NCBI GenBank assembly: GCA_003241785.1
Contig: QFPW01000006.1
Location: 1 to 64,000 of the forward strand
Direction: 5' to 3'
DNA length: 64,000 nt
Origin: Rhodovulum sulfidophilum
Lineage (GTDB): Bacteria > Pseudomonadota > Alphaproteobacteria > Rhodobacterales > Rhodobacteraceae
Shown here one piece after another: positions 41,418-48,608 of the stretch. The stretch's first letter is position 1. Each line of letters begins with the position of its first letter. The notes beneath the pieces are model-generated. The model searched no databases and was not told the origin of the DNA. It saw nothing but the letters and a program-made list of their open reading frames with translations. The position numbers and the translations under genes are program-made.

Positions 41418-41521
41418 CCCGCCCTGTGGGCGGGCTTGGCGGAGCGGCCCTTTGGCCGCGAGGGAAGGGTTTCTCCCCGCCTGTTGGCGGGGCCCCTCGC
41501 TCCGGAGCCTGACGGCTCCGG
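41418..41521. repeat. Array of four short hairpins after the histidine kinase
   Basis: Four perfect stems follow one another: arms CCCGCCC (41418-41434, loop TGT), GCGGCC (41444-41459, loop CTTT), CCCCGCC (41475-41492, loop TGTT) and CCGGAGCC (41502-41521, loop TGAC). Between them are 9-15 unpaired bases. They occupy the first part of the 442-base gap before the convergent pirin gene. Confidence 0.7.
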
Positions 41522-41640
41522 CGCGGACTGCCCGATAGATTTCTAGGCCGTATGAACCATGGCAGAAGCGAGCCGCAACCGGAGCACTCGGAGCCCATAA
41601 CAGGGGCTCGGGGTGCTTTGGCGGGGTCTCGGAACTCCGC

Positions 41641-41805
41641 CGCCCCGGGCTTGACCCGGGGCCTCGACCCGATTTCCGAACCACCGCTTCGAGGCCCCGG
41701 ATCAGGTCCGGGGCGGCTGGCACCGGGTGCCCGCCACGGGCGGAGGTCCCGAAGCGCGCCGCGGGCGCTCCGCTGCCACGCGCGCTCCGCCTGGCGCGGC
41801 GCCAC
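41641..41805. repeat. Dispersed palindromic repeat, copy B, with conserved tail
   Basis: The palindrome has arms 41641-41667 and 41689-41715 (27 bases, three mismatches; left arm begins CGCCCCGGGCTTGACCCGGG). After 13 bases comes a 77-base tail (41729-41805) containing GAAGCGCGCCGCGGGCGCTC. The same palindrome plus tail occurs in reverse orientation at 57667-57840. The frames crossing the tail look like short spurious reading frames, not genes. Confidence 0.8.
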
Positions 41806-41851
41806 CGCCGGCGGGCGGTGACGGCCGTCAGGCCGGCTCCGGCGGGCGGCC

Positions 41852-42787
41852 TCAGGCGGGGAGCGGGATGAACTCCTGGTCGTCTCCGGGGGGCAGGTGG
41901 AAGCGGCCGTGCTGGAAGTCGCCGGCGCGCCAGGCCTCCTTCGCGGCCTCGATCCGCTCCTTCGACGAGGCGACGAAGTTCCAGTAGATGTAGCGCGGCC
42001 CGCCCATCGTGGCGCCGCCGAGCAGGATCAGCCGCGCCCCCGCCGGGCCGGCGCGGAGCGCCACGCGGTCGCCGGGGCGGAAGACCAGCATCCGGCTCGC
42101 CTCGAAATTCTGCCCCGCCATCTCGACCGAGCCCTGCGCGACATAGACGCCGCGGTCCTCGTGGTCGTCGGGCATCGGCAGCGCCGCGCCCGGCGCGAGC
42201 TCCACGTCGGCGTAGAACATCTCCGAGGAGGTCGTGACCGGCGCCGTCTCGCCATAGGCGGTGCCGAGGATCAGCCGCGCCCTGATGCCCTCGGCGTCGA
42301 GCACCGGCAGGCTCGCGCGGCCGGCGTGCTCGAACCGCGCCGGGGCATCCTCGGCCGATTCGGGCAGCGCCACCCAGGTCTGGATGCCGAAGATCTTGCC
42401 CGGATTGGCCCGGGCCTCCGCCGTGGTGCGCTCGGAATGGGTGACGCCTTCGCCGGCCGTCATCCAGTTCACGTCGCCCGGGCGGATCAGCTGGTCCGCC
42501 CCCGTCGAGTCGCGGTGCCGGAAGGCGCCGTCGAAAAGGTAGGTGACCGTCGCGAGGCCGATATGCGGATGCGGCCGCACGTCGATCCCGCCGCCGGTCA
42601 GGAATTCGACCGGGCCCATCTGGTCGAAGAAGATGAACGGCCCGACCATCTGCCGCTTGGAGGCGGGCAGCGCGCGCCGCACCTCGAAGCCGCCGAGGTC
42701 GCGGGCGCGCGGGATGATCAGGGTCTCGATCGACTCCATCGCCGTCGCATCGGGGCAGGTCGGATCGAGGGTGGGGTTCCAGCTCAT
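41852..42787 (-). CDS. Pirin family protein
   Basis: Pirins are bicupin proteins; several act as quercetin dioxygenases or redox-sensing regulators. The 311 residues have the N-terminal cupin (RPHPHIGLATVTYLFDGAFRHRDSTG, MTAGEGVTHSER with metal-ligand His and Glu) and a C-terminal cupin-like half (DHEDRGVYVAQGSVEMAG, GPRYIYWNFVASSKERIEAAKEAWRAGDF). It is the last gene of the minus-strand unit dioxygenase-hydrolase-acetyltransferase-pirin, which together look aimed at quinone or catechol-like compounds. Convergent with the histidine kinase. Confidence 0.93.
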   Translation of the reverse strand: MSWNPTLDPTCPDATAMESIETLIIPRARDLGGFEVRRALPASKRQMVGPFIFFDQMGPVEFLTGGGIDVRPHPHIGLATVTYLFDGAFRHRDSTGADQLIRPGDVNWMTAGEGVTHSERTTAEARANPGKIFGIQTWVALPESAEDAPARFEHAGRASLPVLDAEGIRARLILGTAYGETAPVTTSSEMFYADVELAPGAALPMPDDHEDRGVYVAQGSVEMAGQNFEASRMLVFRPGDRVALRAGPAGARLILLGGATMGGPRYIYWNFVASSKERIEAAKEAWRAGDFQHGRFHLPPGDDQEFIPLPA

Positions 42788-42818
42788 GGCTATCCTCCTT
42801 GTCAGGATCCGCGCGGGA

Positions 42819-43115
42819 TCACTTGTTCAGGACGTCGCTCCAGTCGGGGTGGCGGCGGAACTGCGCCGCGGCGAAGGGGCAGAGCGGCAGGATCTTCTTG
42901 CCCGCCGCCCGCGCGTCCGTCACGCCGCGCAGCACCAGCGCGGCGCCGACGCCCTGGCCGCGGAAGGCGTCGGGCACGCCGGTATGGTCGATGATGATGA
43001 GCTTCTCGCCCGCCTTGGAGAAGGTCATTTCCGCCTCCGCGCCCTCGGCGCGATAGACGTAGCGGCCCTTGCTGTCGGTTTCCTCCAGCAGGATGTCGCT
43101 CGGTTCGATGGCCAT
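42819..43115 (-). CDS. GNAT-like acetyltransferase, NATD1/YjdJ type
   Basis: The 98-residue protein matches the small NATD1-type GNAT fold: YVYRAEGAEAEMTFSKAGEKLIIIDHTGVPDAFRGQGVGAALVLRGVTDARAAGKKILPLCPFA, including the RGQGVG acetyl-CoA loop and the conserved CPF Cys. These proteins are widespread and poorly characterised. It sits 16 bases downstream of the hydrolase and 31 bases upstream of pirin, so it belongs to the same operon. Confidence 0.9.
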   Translation of the reverse strand: MAIEPSDILLEETDSKGRYVYRAEGAEAEMTFSKAGEKLIIIDHTGVPDAFRGQGVGAALVLRGVTDARAAGKKILPLCPFAAAQFRRHPDWSDVLNK

Positions 43116-43131
43116 GGCCCTGGTCTCCTTG

Positions 43132-43740
43132 TTACGCGGTCTTCAGGAACTGCGAGATGGCGGTGATCTCGCTCCGGTCAATCTCGTGGCCGCCCGGGTG
43201 CCAGTGGAGCGCGGTCGGCGCGCCCTGGCGGGTCAGGTAGTCGGCGAAGCCCTGCGTCATCGGCGCGGGGCAGATCGGGTCGCGTTGGCCGGCGGTGATC
43301 AGGACGCGGGTCCAGATCGGCGCCGGGGCCGGATCCCAGGGGATCAGCGGATGCAGGAGCACCGCCGCGTCGAAGAGGTCGGGCCGCGCGAGGATCACGC
43401 TCGCGAGGATATTGGCGCCGTTGGAATAGCCGAGGCCGATCGCCTCGCCGCCCGCGCCCTCCGCGAGCCGGGCCTCGATGAACCCCGCCATCGCCGCGGT
43501 GCGCCGGGCGAGGTCCTCCATGTCGTAGAGCCCCTCGGCCCGCCGCCGGAAGAAGCGCGCGGCGCCGTGTTCCGAGACGTCGCCCCGGGGCGCGACCAGC
43601 CGCGCCCCGGGCATCAGCTGGCGGGCGAGCGGCAGGAACTGCCCCTCGTCGCCGCCGGTGCCGTGGAAGAGGAAGAGGGTGGGCGCGCCGGGCGCGCCCC
43701 TTTCCTCGGCGTAGGCGTAGCCGTCCGCGAGCGTGGTCAT
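43132..43740 (-). CDS. Alpha/beta hydrolase, phospholipase/carboxylesterase type (MhqD-like)
   Basis: The 202 residues have the oxyanion region LFLFHGTGGDEGQFLPLARQL, the nucleophile elbow GLGYSNGANIL with Ser, Asp in GQRDPICP and His in HPGGHEI. It resembles the carboxylesterase/thioesterase family that includes Bacillus MhqD, a partner of the MhqO dioxygenase in quinone detoxification. Its start overlaps the dioxygenase stop (ATGA), which is the strongest support for a functional pairing. Confidence 0.9.
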   Translation of the reverse strand: MTTLADGYAYAEERGAPGAPTLFLFHGTGGDEGQFLPLARQLMPGARLVAPRGDVSEHGAARFFRRRAEGLYDMEDLARRTAAMAGFIEARLAEGAGGEAIGLGYSNGANILASVILARPDLFDAAVLLHPLIPWDPAPAPIWTRVLITAGQRDPICPAPMTQGFADYLTRQGAPTALHWHPGGHEIDRSEITAISQFLKTA

Positions 43741-44663
43741 GCGAGGGGCTCCAGATGCTGTTCGAGATAGGGCCGCAGGTGCTGGTGCTGCCGGGGCAGC
43801 CGCAGCGCCTCGCCGAGATGCGCGGTATCCTCGTCGCGGTCGAAGCCGGGCTCGTTGGTCGCCACCTCGAAGAGCACGCCGCCGGGCGTCCGGAAGTAGA
43901 TCGCCCAGAAATAGTCGCGGTCGATCACCGGGGTGACCTGATAGCCCGTGTCGAGCAGCGCGCGGCGCACCTCGAGCTGCGCCGCGCGGTCGGGCACGGC
44001 GAAGGCGATGTGGTGCACCGATCCCGCCCCGAGCTGGGCCCGGGGGGCGCCCGGCAGCGTCTCGACGTCGATCACGTCGGCGCCGTTGCCGCCCGGCATC
44101 ACGAAGCGGGTCACGCCGTCGCGCGTCTCATGGACGTCGTAGCCCATGAAGCGCAGCAGCTCGTCCGTGGCGCCGCCGTCGCGCAACCGGAGCGAGGCGC
44201 CCTGGAAGCCCTTGATCGCGACGTCGCCGCCGACCCCGCCGCCGGTCCAGGGCGCGCGGTCGTCCGTGGTCTCGACCAGCGCGAATTCGTCGCCGTCGGG
44301 GCCCTTGAAGCGCAGCCGCTTCGCCCCGAAATGTGCCTCCTCGGCGAGCCCGGCCACGCCGCGCGCCGTCAGCCGCTCGCGCCAGAAGGGCAGCGAGCCC
44401 TCGGGCACCGCGAAGACGGTCACGCCGACCTCGCCCGTGCCGGGCATCCGCCGGCCCATGTTCGGGAACGGGAAATAGGTCATGACCGAGCCGGGCGCGC
44501 CGGTCTCGTCGCCGTAGTAGAGATGGTAGACGTCGGGGGCGTCGAAGTTGACGGTCTGCTTCACCCGCCGCAGCCCCAGCGTGTCGGTGAAGAAGGCATT
44601 GTTCTCACGGGCGCCGGAAGCCATCGACGTGACGTGATGCAGTCCTTTGATCTGATCGAGCAT
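43737..44663 (-). CDS. Ring-cleaving dioxygenase, VOC superfamily (MhqO-like)
   Basis: Extradiol-type dioxygenases open aromatic diol rings. The 308-residue protein has two VOC modules, each with ligand residues: HHVTSM at the N-terminus, SVHHIAFAVPD in the second module and the Glu of PGGVLFEVAT. The group is MhqO-like (hydroquinone-specific dioxygenase of Bacillus, known from the family). The start MLDQIKGLHHV follows GGAGGG; a longer frame upstream is rejected. It is the first gene of the unit and lies next to an inverted-repeat operator. Confidence 0.92.
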   Translation of the reverse strand: MLDQIKGLHHVTSMASGARENNAFFTDTLGLRRVKQTVNFDAPDVYHLYYGDETGAPGSVMTYFPFPNMGRRMPGTGEVGVTVFAVPEGSLPFWRERLTARGVAGLAEEAHFGAKRLRFKGPDGDEFALVETTDDRAPWTGGGVGGDVAIKGFQGASLRLRDGGATDELLRFMGYDVHETRDGVTRFVMPGGNGADVIDVETLPGAPRAQLGAGSVHHIAFAVPDRAAQLEVRRALLDTGYQVTPVIDRDYFWAIYFRTPGGVLFEVATNEPGFDRDEDTAHLGEALRLPRQHQHLRPYLEQHLEPLA

Positions 44664-45032
44664 GTCGCCCTCCATTGAAATCGCCTGGCTCCAAGGTAGG
44701 CTTGGCGATTTCGGAAACAAATACTCAGATCATCACCGAATTATCCGCATTAGGGAAACACTTGCGGAGGCGGCGACCCCGGGCTTTACGACGCCTTAAG
44801 CCCTCGCGGCTATCCCGGTCGGGCGTCGCGTCGGGCGTGGACGAGGTGGTCGGCAGCCAAGGTATGTCGAGTTTGTCGGGCGGGGCGACCCGCCGCTTGC
44901 GCGCTGGCCGAGAAGGACGGGCGTCTCGGGTGGCGTCCGGTCCCGTCGCGCCTCGTGCCCCCGGCGCGGCGCACCGTCCGCGGGGCCGCGCCCCCTCGCG
45001 GGTCCGGCCCGCCCGGCGGGCGGGCGCGCGGG
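44664..45032. other. Regulatory region upstream of the dioxygenase operon
   Basis: These 369 bases lie between the dioxygenase start and the choV stop, both minus strand. The end near the dioxygenase holds the promoter and operator described next; the remainder is GC-rich with short inverted repeats and no supported gene. A plus-strand frame of 125 codons crossing it is Arg-rich and biased by base composition. Confidence 0.5.
44677..44712 (-). promoter_or_regulatory. Operator-like dyad at the dioxygenase promoter
   Basis: GAAATCGCC (44677-44685) and GGCGATTTC (44704-44712) are a perfect 9-bp inverted repeat around 18 bases, with inner CCAAG/CTTGG arms. A minus-strand promoter is superposed: -35 TTGTTT at 44720-44715, 16-base spacer, -10 TACCTT at 44698-44693. 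One half-site lies in the spacer, the other past the -10, the layout of a repressor site. The regulator is not in the window. Confidence 0.6.
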
Positions 45033-46070
45033 TCAGGCGGCCGGGCGGGTGAGCGTGCGGAAGACCGCGCCCGGGGTGATCTCGCCGAGGATCCGCCCCT
45101 CGGCGTCCGCGACGTGCAGGGGCTCGGTGCTCGCCGCGAAGTGAACCAGCGCCTCGCGCAGCGGCAGGTCGCCCGCGATGGTCCGCGACGGATCGGCCGC
45201 CGCCGTGACCGCGCCCATCACGTCCTCGGCGCGCAGCACGCTCAAGGGATTGAGATGCGCGACGAAATCCGTGACGTAGTCGTTCGCCGGATTGAGCACG
45301 ATCTCCTCGGGCCGCCCGGTCTGGACGATGCGCCCGCCCTCCATGATCGAGATCGTGTTGCCGATCTTGACCGCCTCCTCGAGGTCGTGGCTCACGAAGA
45401 CGATCGTGCAGTGCATCTTCTCCTGCAGCTGCAGGAGCTCGTCCTGAAGCCGGGTGCGGATCAGCGGGTCGAGCGCCGAGAAGGGCTCGTCCATCAGGAG
45501 GATCTCCGCCTCGGTCGCGAAGGCGCGGGCGAGGCCGACGCGCTGCTGCATGCCGCCCGAGAGCTCGGAGACCTTCTTCTCGGCCCAGTCCTGCAGGTTC
45601 ACCGTGGCGAGCACCTCGCGCGCCTTGGCGAGCCGCGCCTCGCGGCCGACGCCCGCGAGCTCGAGGCCGAGGGCCACGTTCTCGACCACCGAGCGCCAGG
45701 GCAGCAGGCCGAACTGCTGGAACACCATCGCGACGCCGCCCCGGCGCAGCCCGCGCAGCGTCTGGGCGCCGCAGCTCGCGACGTCGACCGGCTCGCCGTC
45801 CTTGCCCCGCACGCGCAGCGTGCCGCGCGTCACCGGGTTGAGCCCGTTGACGGCCCGCAGCAGCGTGGACTTGCCCGAGCCGGAGAGGCCCATCAGCACG
45901 CTGATCTCGCCCTTGGCGACGGTGAGCGAGCAATTGTGCACGCCGAGCACCTGGCCGGTCGCGGCCTGGATTTCGCTCCGGCTCTTGCCGGCGTCCATCA
46001 GCGGCAGCGCGCGCGCCGGATCGCCGCCGAAGACGATGCAGACATCCTCGAAGCTGATCATCTGGTCCAT
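45033..46070 (-). CDS. choV: Choline ABC transporter ATP-binding protein
   Basis: The 345-residue ATPase of the choline/betaine importer has Walker A GLSGSGKST (about 59-67), FQQFGLLPWRSV, the signature LSGGMQQRVGLARAFA, Walker B ILLMDEPFSALDPL and VSHDLEEAVKIG. After the ATPase comes a partial CBS-like region (EDVMGAVTAAADPSRTIAGDLPLREALVHF). The N-terminus has the GDPARALPLMDAGKSRSEI extension typical of ChoV/ProV. It is the last gene of choXWV. Confidence 0.93.
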   Translation of the reverse strand: MDQMISFEDVCIVFGGDPARALPLMDAGKSRSEIQAATGQVLGVHNCSLTVAKGEISVLMGLSGSGKSTLLRAVNGLNPVTRGTLRVRGKDGEPVDVASCGAQTLRGLRRGGVAMVFQQFGLLPWRSVVENVALGLELAGVGREARLAKAREVLATVNLQDWAEKKVSELSGGMQQRVGLARAFATEAEILLMDEPFSALDPLIRTRLQDELLQLQEKMHCTIVFVSHDLEEAVKIGNTISIMEGGRIVQTGRPEEIVLNPANDYVTDFVAHLNPLSVLRAEDVMGAVTAAADPSRTIAGDLPLREALVHFAASTEPLHVADAEGRILGEITPGAVFRTLTRPAA

Positions 46071-46081
46071 CGCCGCCTCCC

Positions 46082-46903
46082 TCACTCGCGCCGGAACACG
46101 CGGTCGAGCACGATCGCGACCACGACGATGACGAGCCCGGCCTCGAAGCCGAGCGACGTGTTGACGGTGTTGAGCGCGCGCACCACCGGCACGCCGAGCC
46201 CGTCGGCGCCGACCAGCGCCGCGATCACCACCATCGAGAGCGAGAGCATGATCGTCTGCGTCAGACCCGCCATGATCTGCGGCAGCGCGTAGGGAAGCTC
46301 CACCTTGCGCAGGAGCTGGCCGGGCGTGGCGCCGAACGACTCCCCCGCCTCCTTCAGCGCCTCGGGCGTCGAGGCGACGCCGAGATAGGTGAGCCGGATC
46401 GGCGCCGGGATCACGAAGATCGTCGTCGCGATCAGCCCCGGCACCATGCCGATGCCGAAGAAGACGATGGCGGGGATCAGATAGACGAAGGTCGGCAGCG
46501 TCTGCATCAGGTCGAGCACCGGGCGCAGCCAGGCGTAGAGCCGGGGGCGGTGCGCGCAGGCGATGCCGATCGGCACACCGAGCCCCATGCAGACGATGAC
46601 CGAGCAGAGCACCAGCGTCAGCGTCTGGGTCGTCTCCTCCCAGTAGCCCTGGTTCAGGATGAAGAGGAACCCGACCACGACGAGGGCGACCGTGGTCCAG
46701 GACCGCTGCAGGTACCAGGCGATCGCCGCGAAGATCGCGACGAGCAGGAGCGCCGGGGGCGCCTGGAGCGCCCAGAGGATCGCGTCGATCAGCCCGTTCA
46801 CGATATCCGCGAGGCCGTCGAAGAACCACGCGCCGTGGATCGTCAGCCAGTCGACGACATCGCTCGCGAGGTCGCCCACCGGGATTTTGGGGATGTTCTC
46901 CAT
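46082..46903 (-). CDS. choW: Choline ABC transporter permease
   Basis: The 273-residue permease has about six to seven helices. It starts with the amphipathic DLASDVVDWLTIHGAWFFDGLADIVNGLID segment common to ProW/ChoW and ends with the EAA loop EALKEAGESFGATPGQLLRKVELPYALPQIMAGL before the last helices. The LQTLPTFVYLIPAIVFFGIG helix matches the betaine/choline permease family. It lies 11 bases upstream of choV. Confidence 0.93.
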   Translation of the reverse strand: MENIPKIPVGDLASDVVDWLTIHGAWFFDGLADIVNGLIDAILWALQAPPALLLVAIFAAIAWYLQRSWTTVALVVVGFLFILNQGYWEETTQTLTLVLCSVIVCMGLGVPIGIACAHRPRLYAWLRPVLDLMQTLPTFVYLIPAIVFFGIGMVPGLIATTIFVIPAPIRLTYLGVASTPEALKEAGESFGATPGQLLRKVELPYALPQIMAGLTQTIMLSLSMVVIAALVGADGLGVPVVRALNTVNTSLGFEAGLVIVVVAIVLDRVFRRE

Positions 46904-46922
46904 CGTGGGCGCCCCGGACCGC

Positions 46923-47864
46923 TCAGGCGCCGAGCGCGGTCTTCACCGCCGCGAGCCCGTCGCCGCCGTCCCGCGTCGTCACGCCCTCGAGCCAGGGGCC
47001 GAGGACGTCGGGATTGGCCTTCAGCCATTCGGCGGCCGCCGCCTCGGGCTTCTCGCCGTCGTTGAGGATCTTGCCCATGACCTCGTTCTCCATCGGGAGC
47101 GAGAAGACGAGGTTCTGGAGCAGCTTGCCGACGTTCGGGCATTCGGTGACATAGCCGGCGCGGGTGTTGGTCAGCACCTCGGCGCCGCCGAAGTTCGGGC
47201 CGAACACCTCGTCGCCGCCGGTCAGGTAGGTCATCTTCAGCGTGGCGTTCATCGGATGCGGCTCCCAGCCGAGGAAGACGATCCCCTTGCCCTGCCGCTC
47301 GGCCCGGGAGGCCTGGGCGAGCATGCCCTGTTCCGAGCTCTCGACGAGCTCGAAGCCGCCGAGGCCGAATTTGTTCGCCTCGATCATGTCGAGGATCAGC
47401 CGGTTGCCGTCGTTGCCGGGCTCGATGCCGTAGATCTTGTGGCCGAGCTGGTCGCCGAACTTGGCGATGTCGGCGAAATCCCTGAGCCCCTCGTCGGCGA
47501 GGCTGGTCGAGACCGCGAGCGTGTATTTCGCGCCTTCGAGATTGACGCGGATCGATTCGACGGTGCCCGCCTTCAGGAAGGGCTCGACGTCCGCCGCCAT
47601 CGTCGGCATCCAGTTGCCGAGGAAGACGTCGACGTCGCCGCGGCCGAGGCTGGCGTAGGTGACCGGCACCGAGAGCAGGTCCACGCTGGTCTGGTAGCCG
47701 AGCGCGTCGAGCACCGTGCGGGTGATCGCGGTCGTCGCGGTGATATCGGTCCAGCCGACGTCCGAGAACCGCACCTTCTCGCAGCTGTCCGGCTCGGCGG
47801 CGGCGAGCGGACTCGCGATGGCCGCGGAGGTGGCAAGTGCGAAGGCGGTCAGGATATGCTTCAT
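46923..47864 (-). CDS. choX: Periplasmic choline-binding protein
   Basis: ChoX binds choline with high affinity in the periplasm. The 313 residues begin with a signal peptide cleaved after AAA (residue 23), followed by EPDSCEKVRFSDVGWTDITATTAITRTVLDALGYQ. Aromatic residues typical of the ligand cage occur in GWTDI, GNWMP, YGIEPGNDGNR and FLGWEPHP. Transcribed divergently from betI, 144 bases apart, with a shared palindrome between them. It begins the choXWV operon. Confidence 0.93.
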   Translation of the reverse strand: MKHILTAFALATSAAIASPLAAAEPDSCEKVRFSDVGWTDITATTAITRTVLDALGYQTSVDLLSVPVTYASLGRGDVDVFLGNWMPTMAADVEPFLKAGTVESIRVNLEGAKYTLAVSTSLADEGLRDFADIAKFGDQLGHKIYGIEPGNDGNRLILDMIEANKFGLGGFELVESSEQGMLAQASRAERQGKGIVFLGWEPHPMNATLKMTYLTGGDEVFGPNFGGAEVLTNTRAGYVTECPNVGKLLQNLVFSLPMENEVMGKILNDGEKPEAAAAEWLKANPDVLGPWLEGVTTRDGGDGLAAVKTALGA

Positions 47865-47946
47865 TCGGCGATCTCCCGTGGCTGGCGGCGCCGGCCGGCC
47901 CGGCGTCCCGCCGTCCGTGCCCGATCCCTACGCTCGCGTGAATTCG

Positions 47947-47975
47947 TTGACCCGAGCAAGGGAAACCTTTATTGA
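47947..47975 (+). promoter_or_regulatory. Predicted betIBA promoter
   Basis: TTGACC (47947-47952), a 17-base spacer and TATTGA (47970-47975). The -10 lies inside the BetI-type palindrome described next, a direct way for BetI to block its own operon. Confidence 0.6.
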
Positions 47976-47992
47976 TTGATCAGTCAATAAAG
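47967..47992. promoter_or_regulatory. BetI operator palindrome
   Basis: A 26-base dyad (arms CTTTATTGA and TCAATAAAG about the core TTGATCAG, two mismatches) lies between divergent choX and betI. The TTGA-N-TGA-TCA shape resembles known BetI boxes with TTGA/TCAA half-sites. It overlaps the betI -10 and could also cover a choX promoter, so both operons may answer to choline together. Confidence 0.75.
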
Positions 47993-48008
47993 TTTTACGA
48001 GGTGGGCC

Positions 48009-48608
48009 ATGTCCCCGCGCGTTGGCGTGACCGAAATGCGACGCCGGGCTCTGATCGGCGCCGCTTTGCGCGAGATCGCGGACCGCGGCACGCTCGATGT
48101 CACCGTGGCCCAGATCGCCCATCGCGCCGGGGTCTCCTCGGCCCTCGCCCATCATTATTTCGGCGGCAAGGAGGATCTGATCCTCGCCACCATGCGGCAT
48201 CTGCTCGCGGAATTCGCCGATGGCGTGCGCGCGCGGCTGCGGCGCGCCGAGACGCCCCGGGCGCGGATCTCGGCGATCATCGAGGGCAGTTTCGGCCAGG
48301 AGCAGTTCCATCAGGCGACGATCACCGCCTGGCTCACCTTCTATGCCAAGGCGCTGTCCTCGCCCGGCGCGGCGCGGCTGCTCGCGATCTATCAGCGCCG
48401 GCTGCACACCAACCTGCGCCACGCGCTGCGCGCGCTGGTTTCCGAATCGGAGGCCGAGCGGCTCGCCGAGGGGCTGGGCGCGCTGATCGACGGCGTCTAC
48501 CTGCGCGAGGCGCTGCGCGGGCGGGTGATCAACCCCGCCGCTGCCATCGCCGTGGTCGAGGACTATCTCGACTCCCATGTCGCCGCACGCCGGGAGATGC
48601 GAGAATGA
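48009..48608 (+). CDS. betI: TetR-family repressor BetI
   Basis: BetI represses choline oxidation genes and is relieved by choline. The 199 residues begin with an HTH of TetR type (VTVAQIAHRAGVSSALAHHYFGGKEDLILATMRHL), whose sequence is a close BetI match from memory, followed by the helical effector domain (EEGSFGQEQFHQATITAWLTFYAKALSSPG-like region, LGALIDGVYLREALR). A GAGGTGG ribosome site precedes the ATG. Its stop overlaps the betB start. Confidence 0.94.
   Translation: MSPRVGVTEMRRRALIGAALREIADRGTLDVTVAQIAHRAGVSSALAHHYFGGKEDLILATMRHLLAEFADGVRARLRRAETPRARISAIIEGSFGQEQFHQATITAWLTFYAKALSSPGAARLLAIYQRRLHTNLRHALRALVSESEAERLAEGLGALIDGVYLREALRGRVINPAAAIAVVEDYLDSHVAARREMRE

Noticed and set aside
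44675..45052. A 125-codon plus-strand frame upstream of choV
   Set aside because: Arg-rich, lacking a ribosome site and overlapping the dioxygenase promoter and operator. Consistent with base-composition bias.
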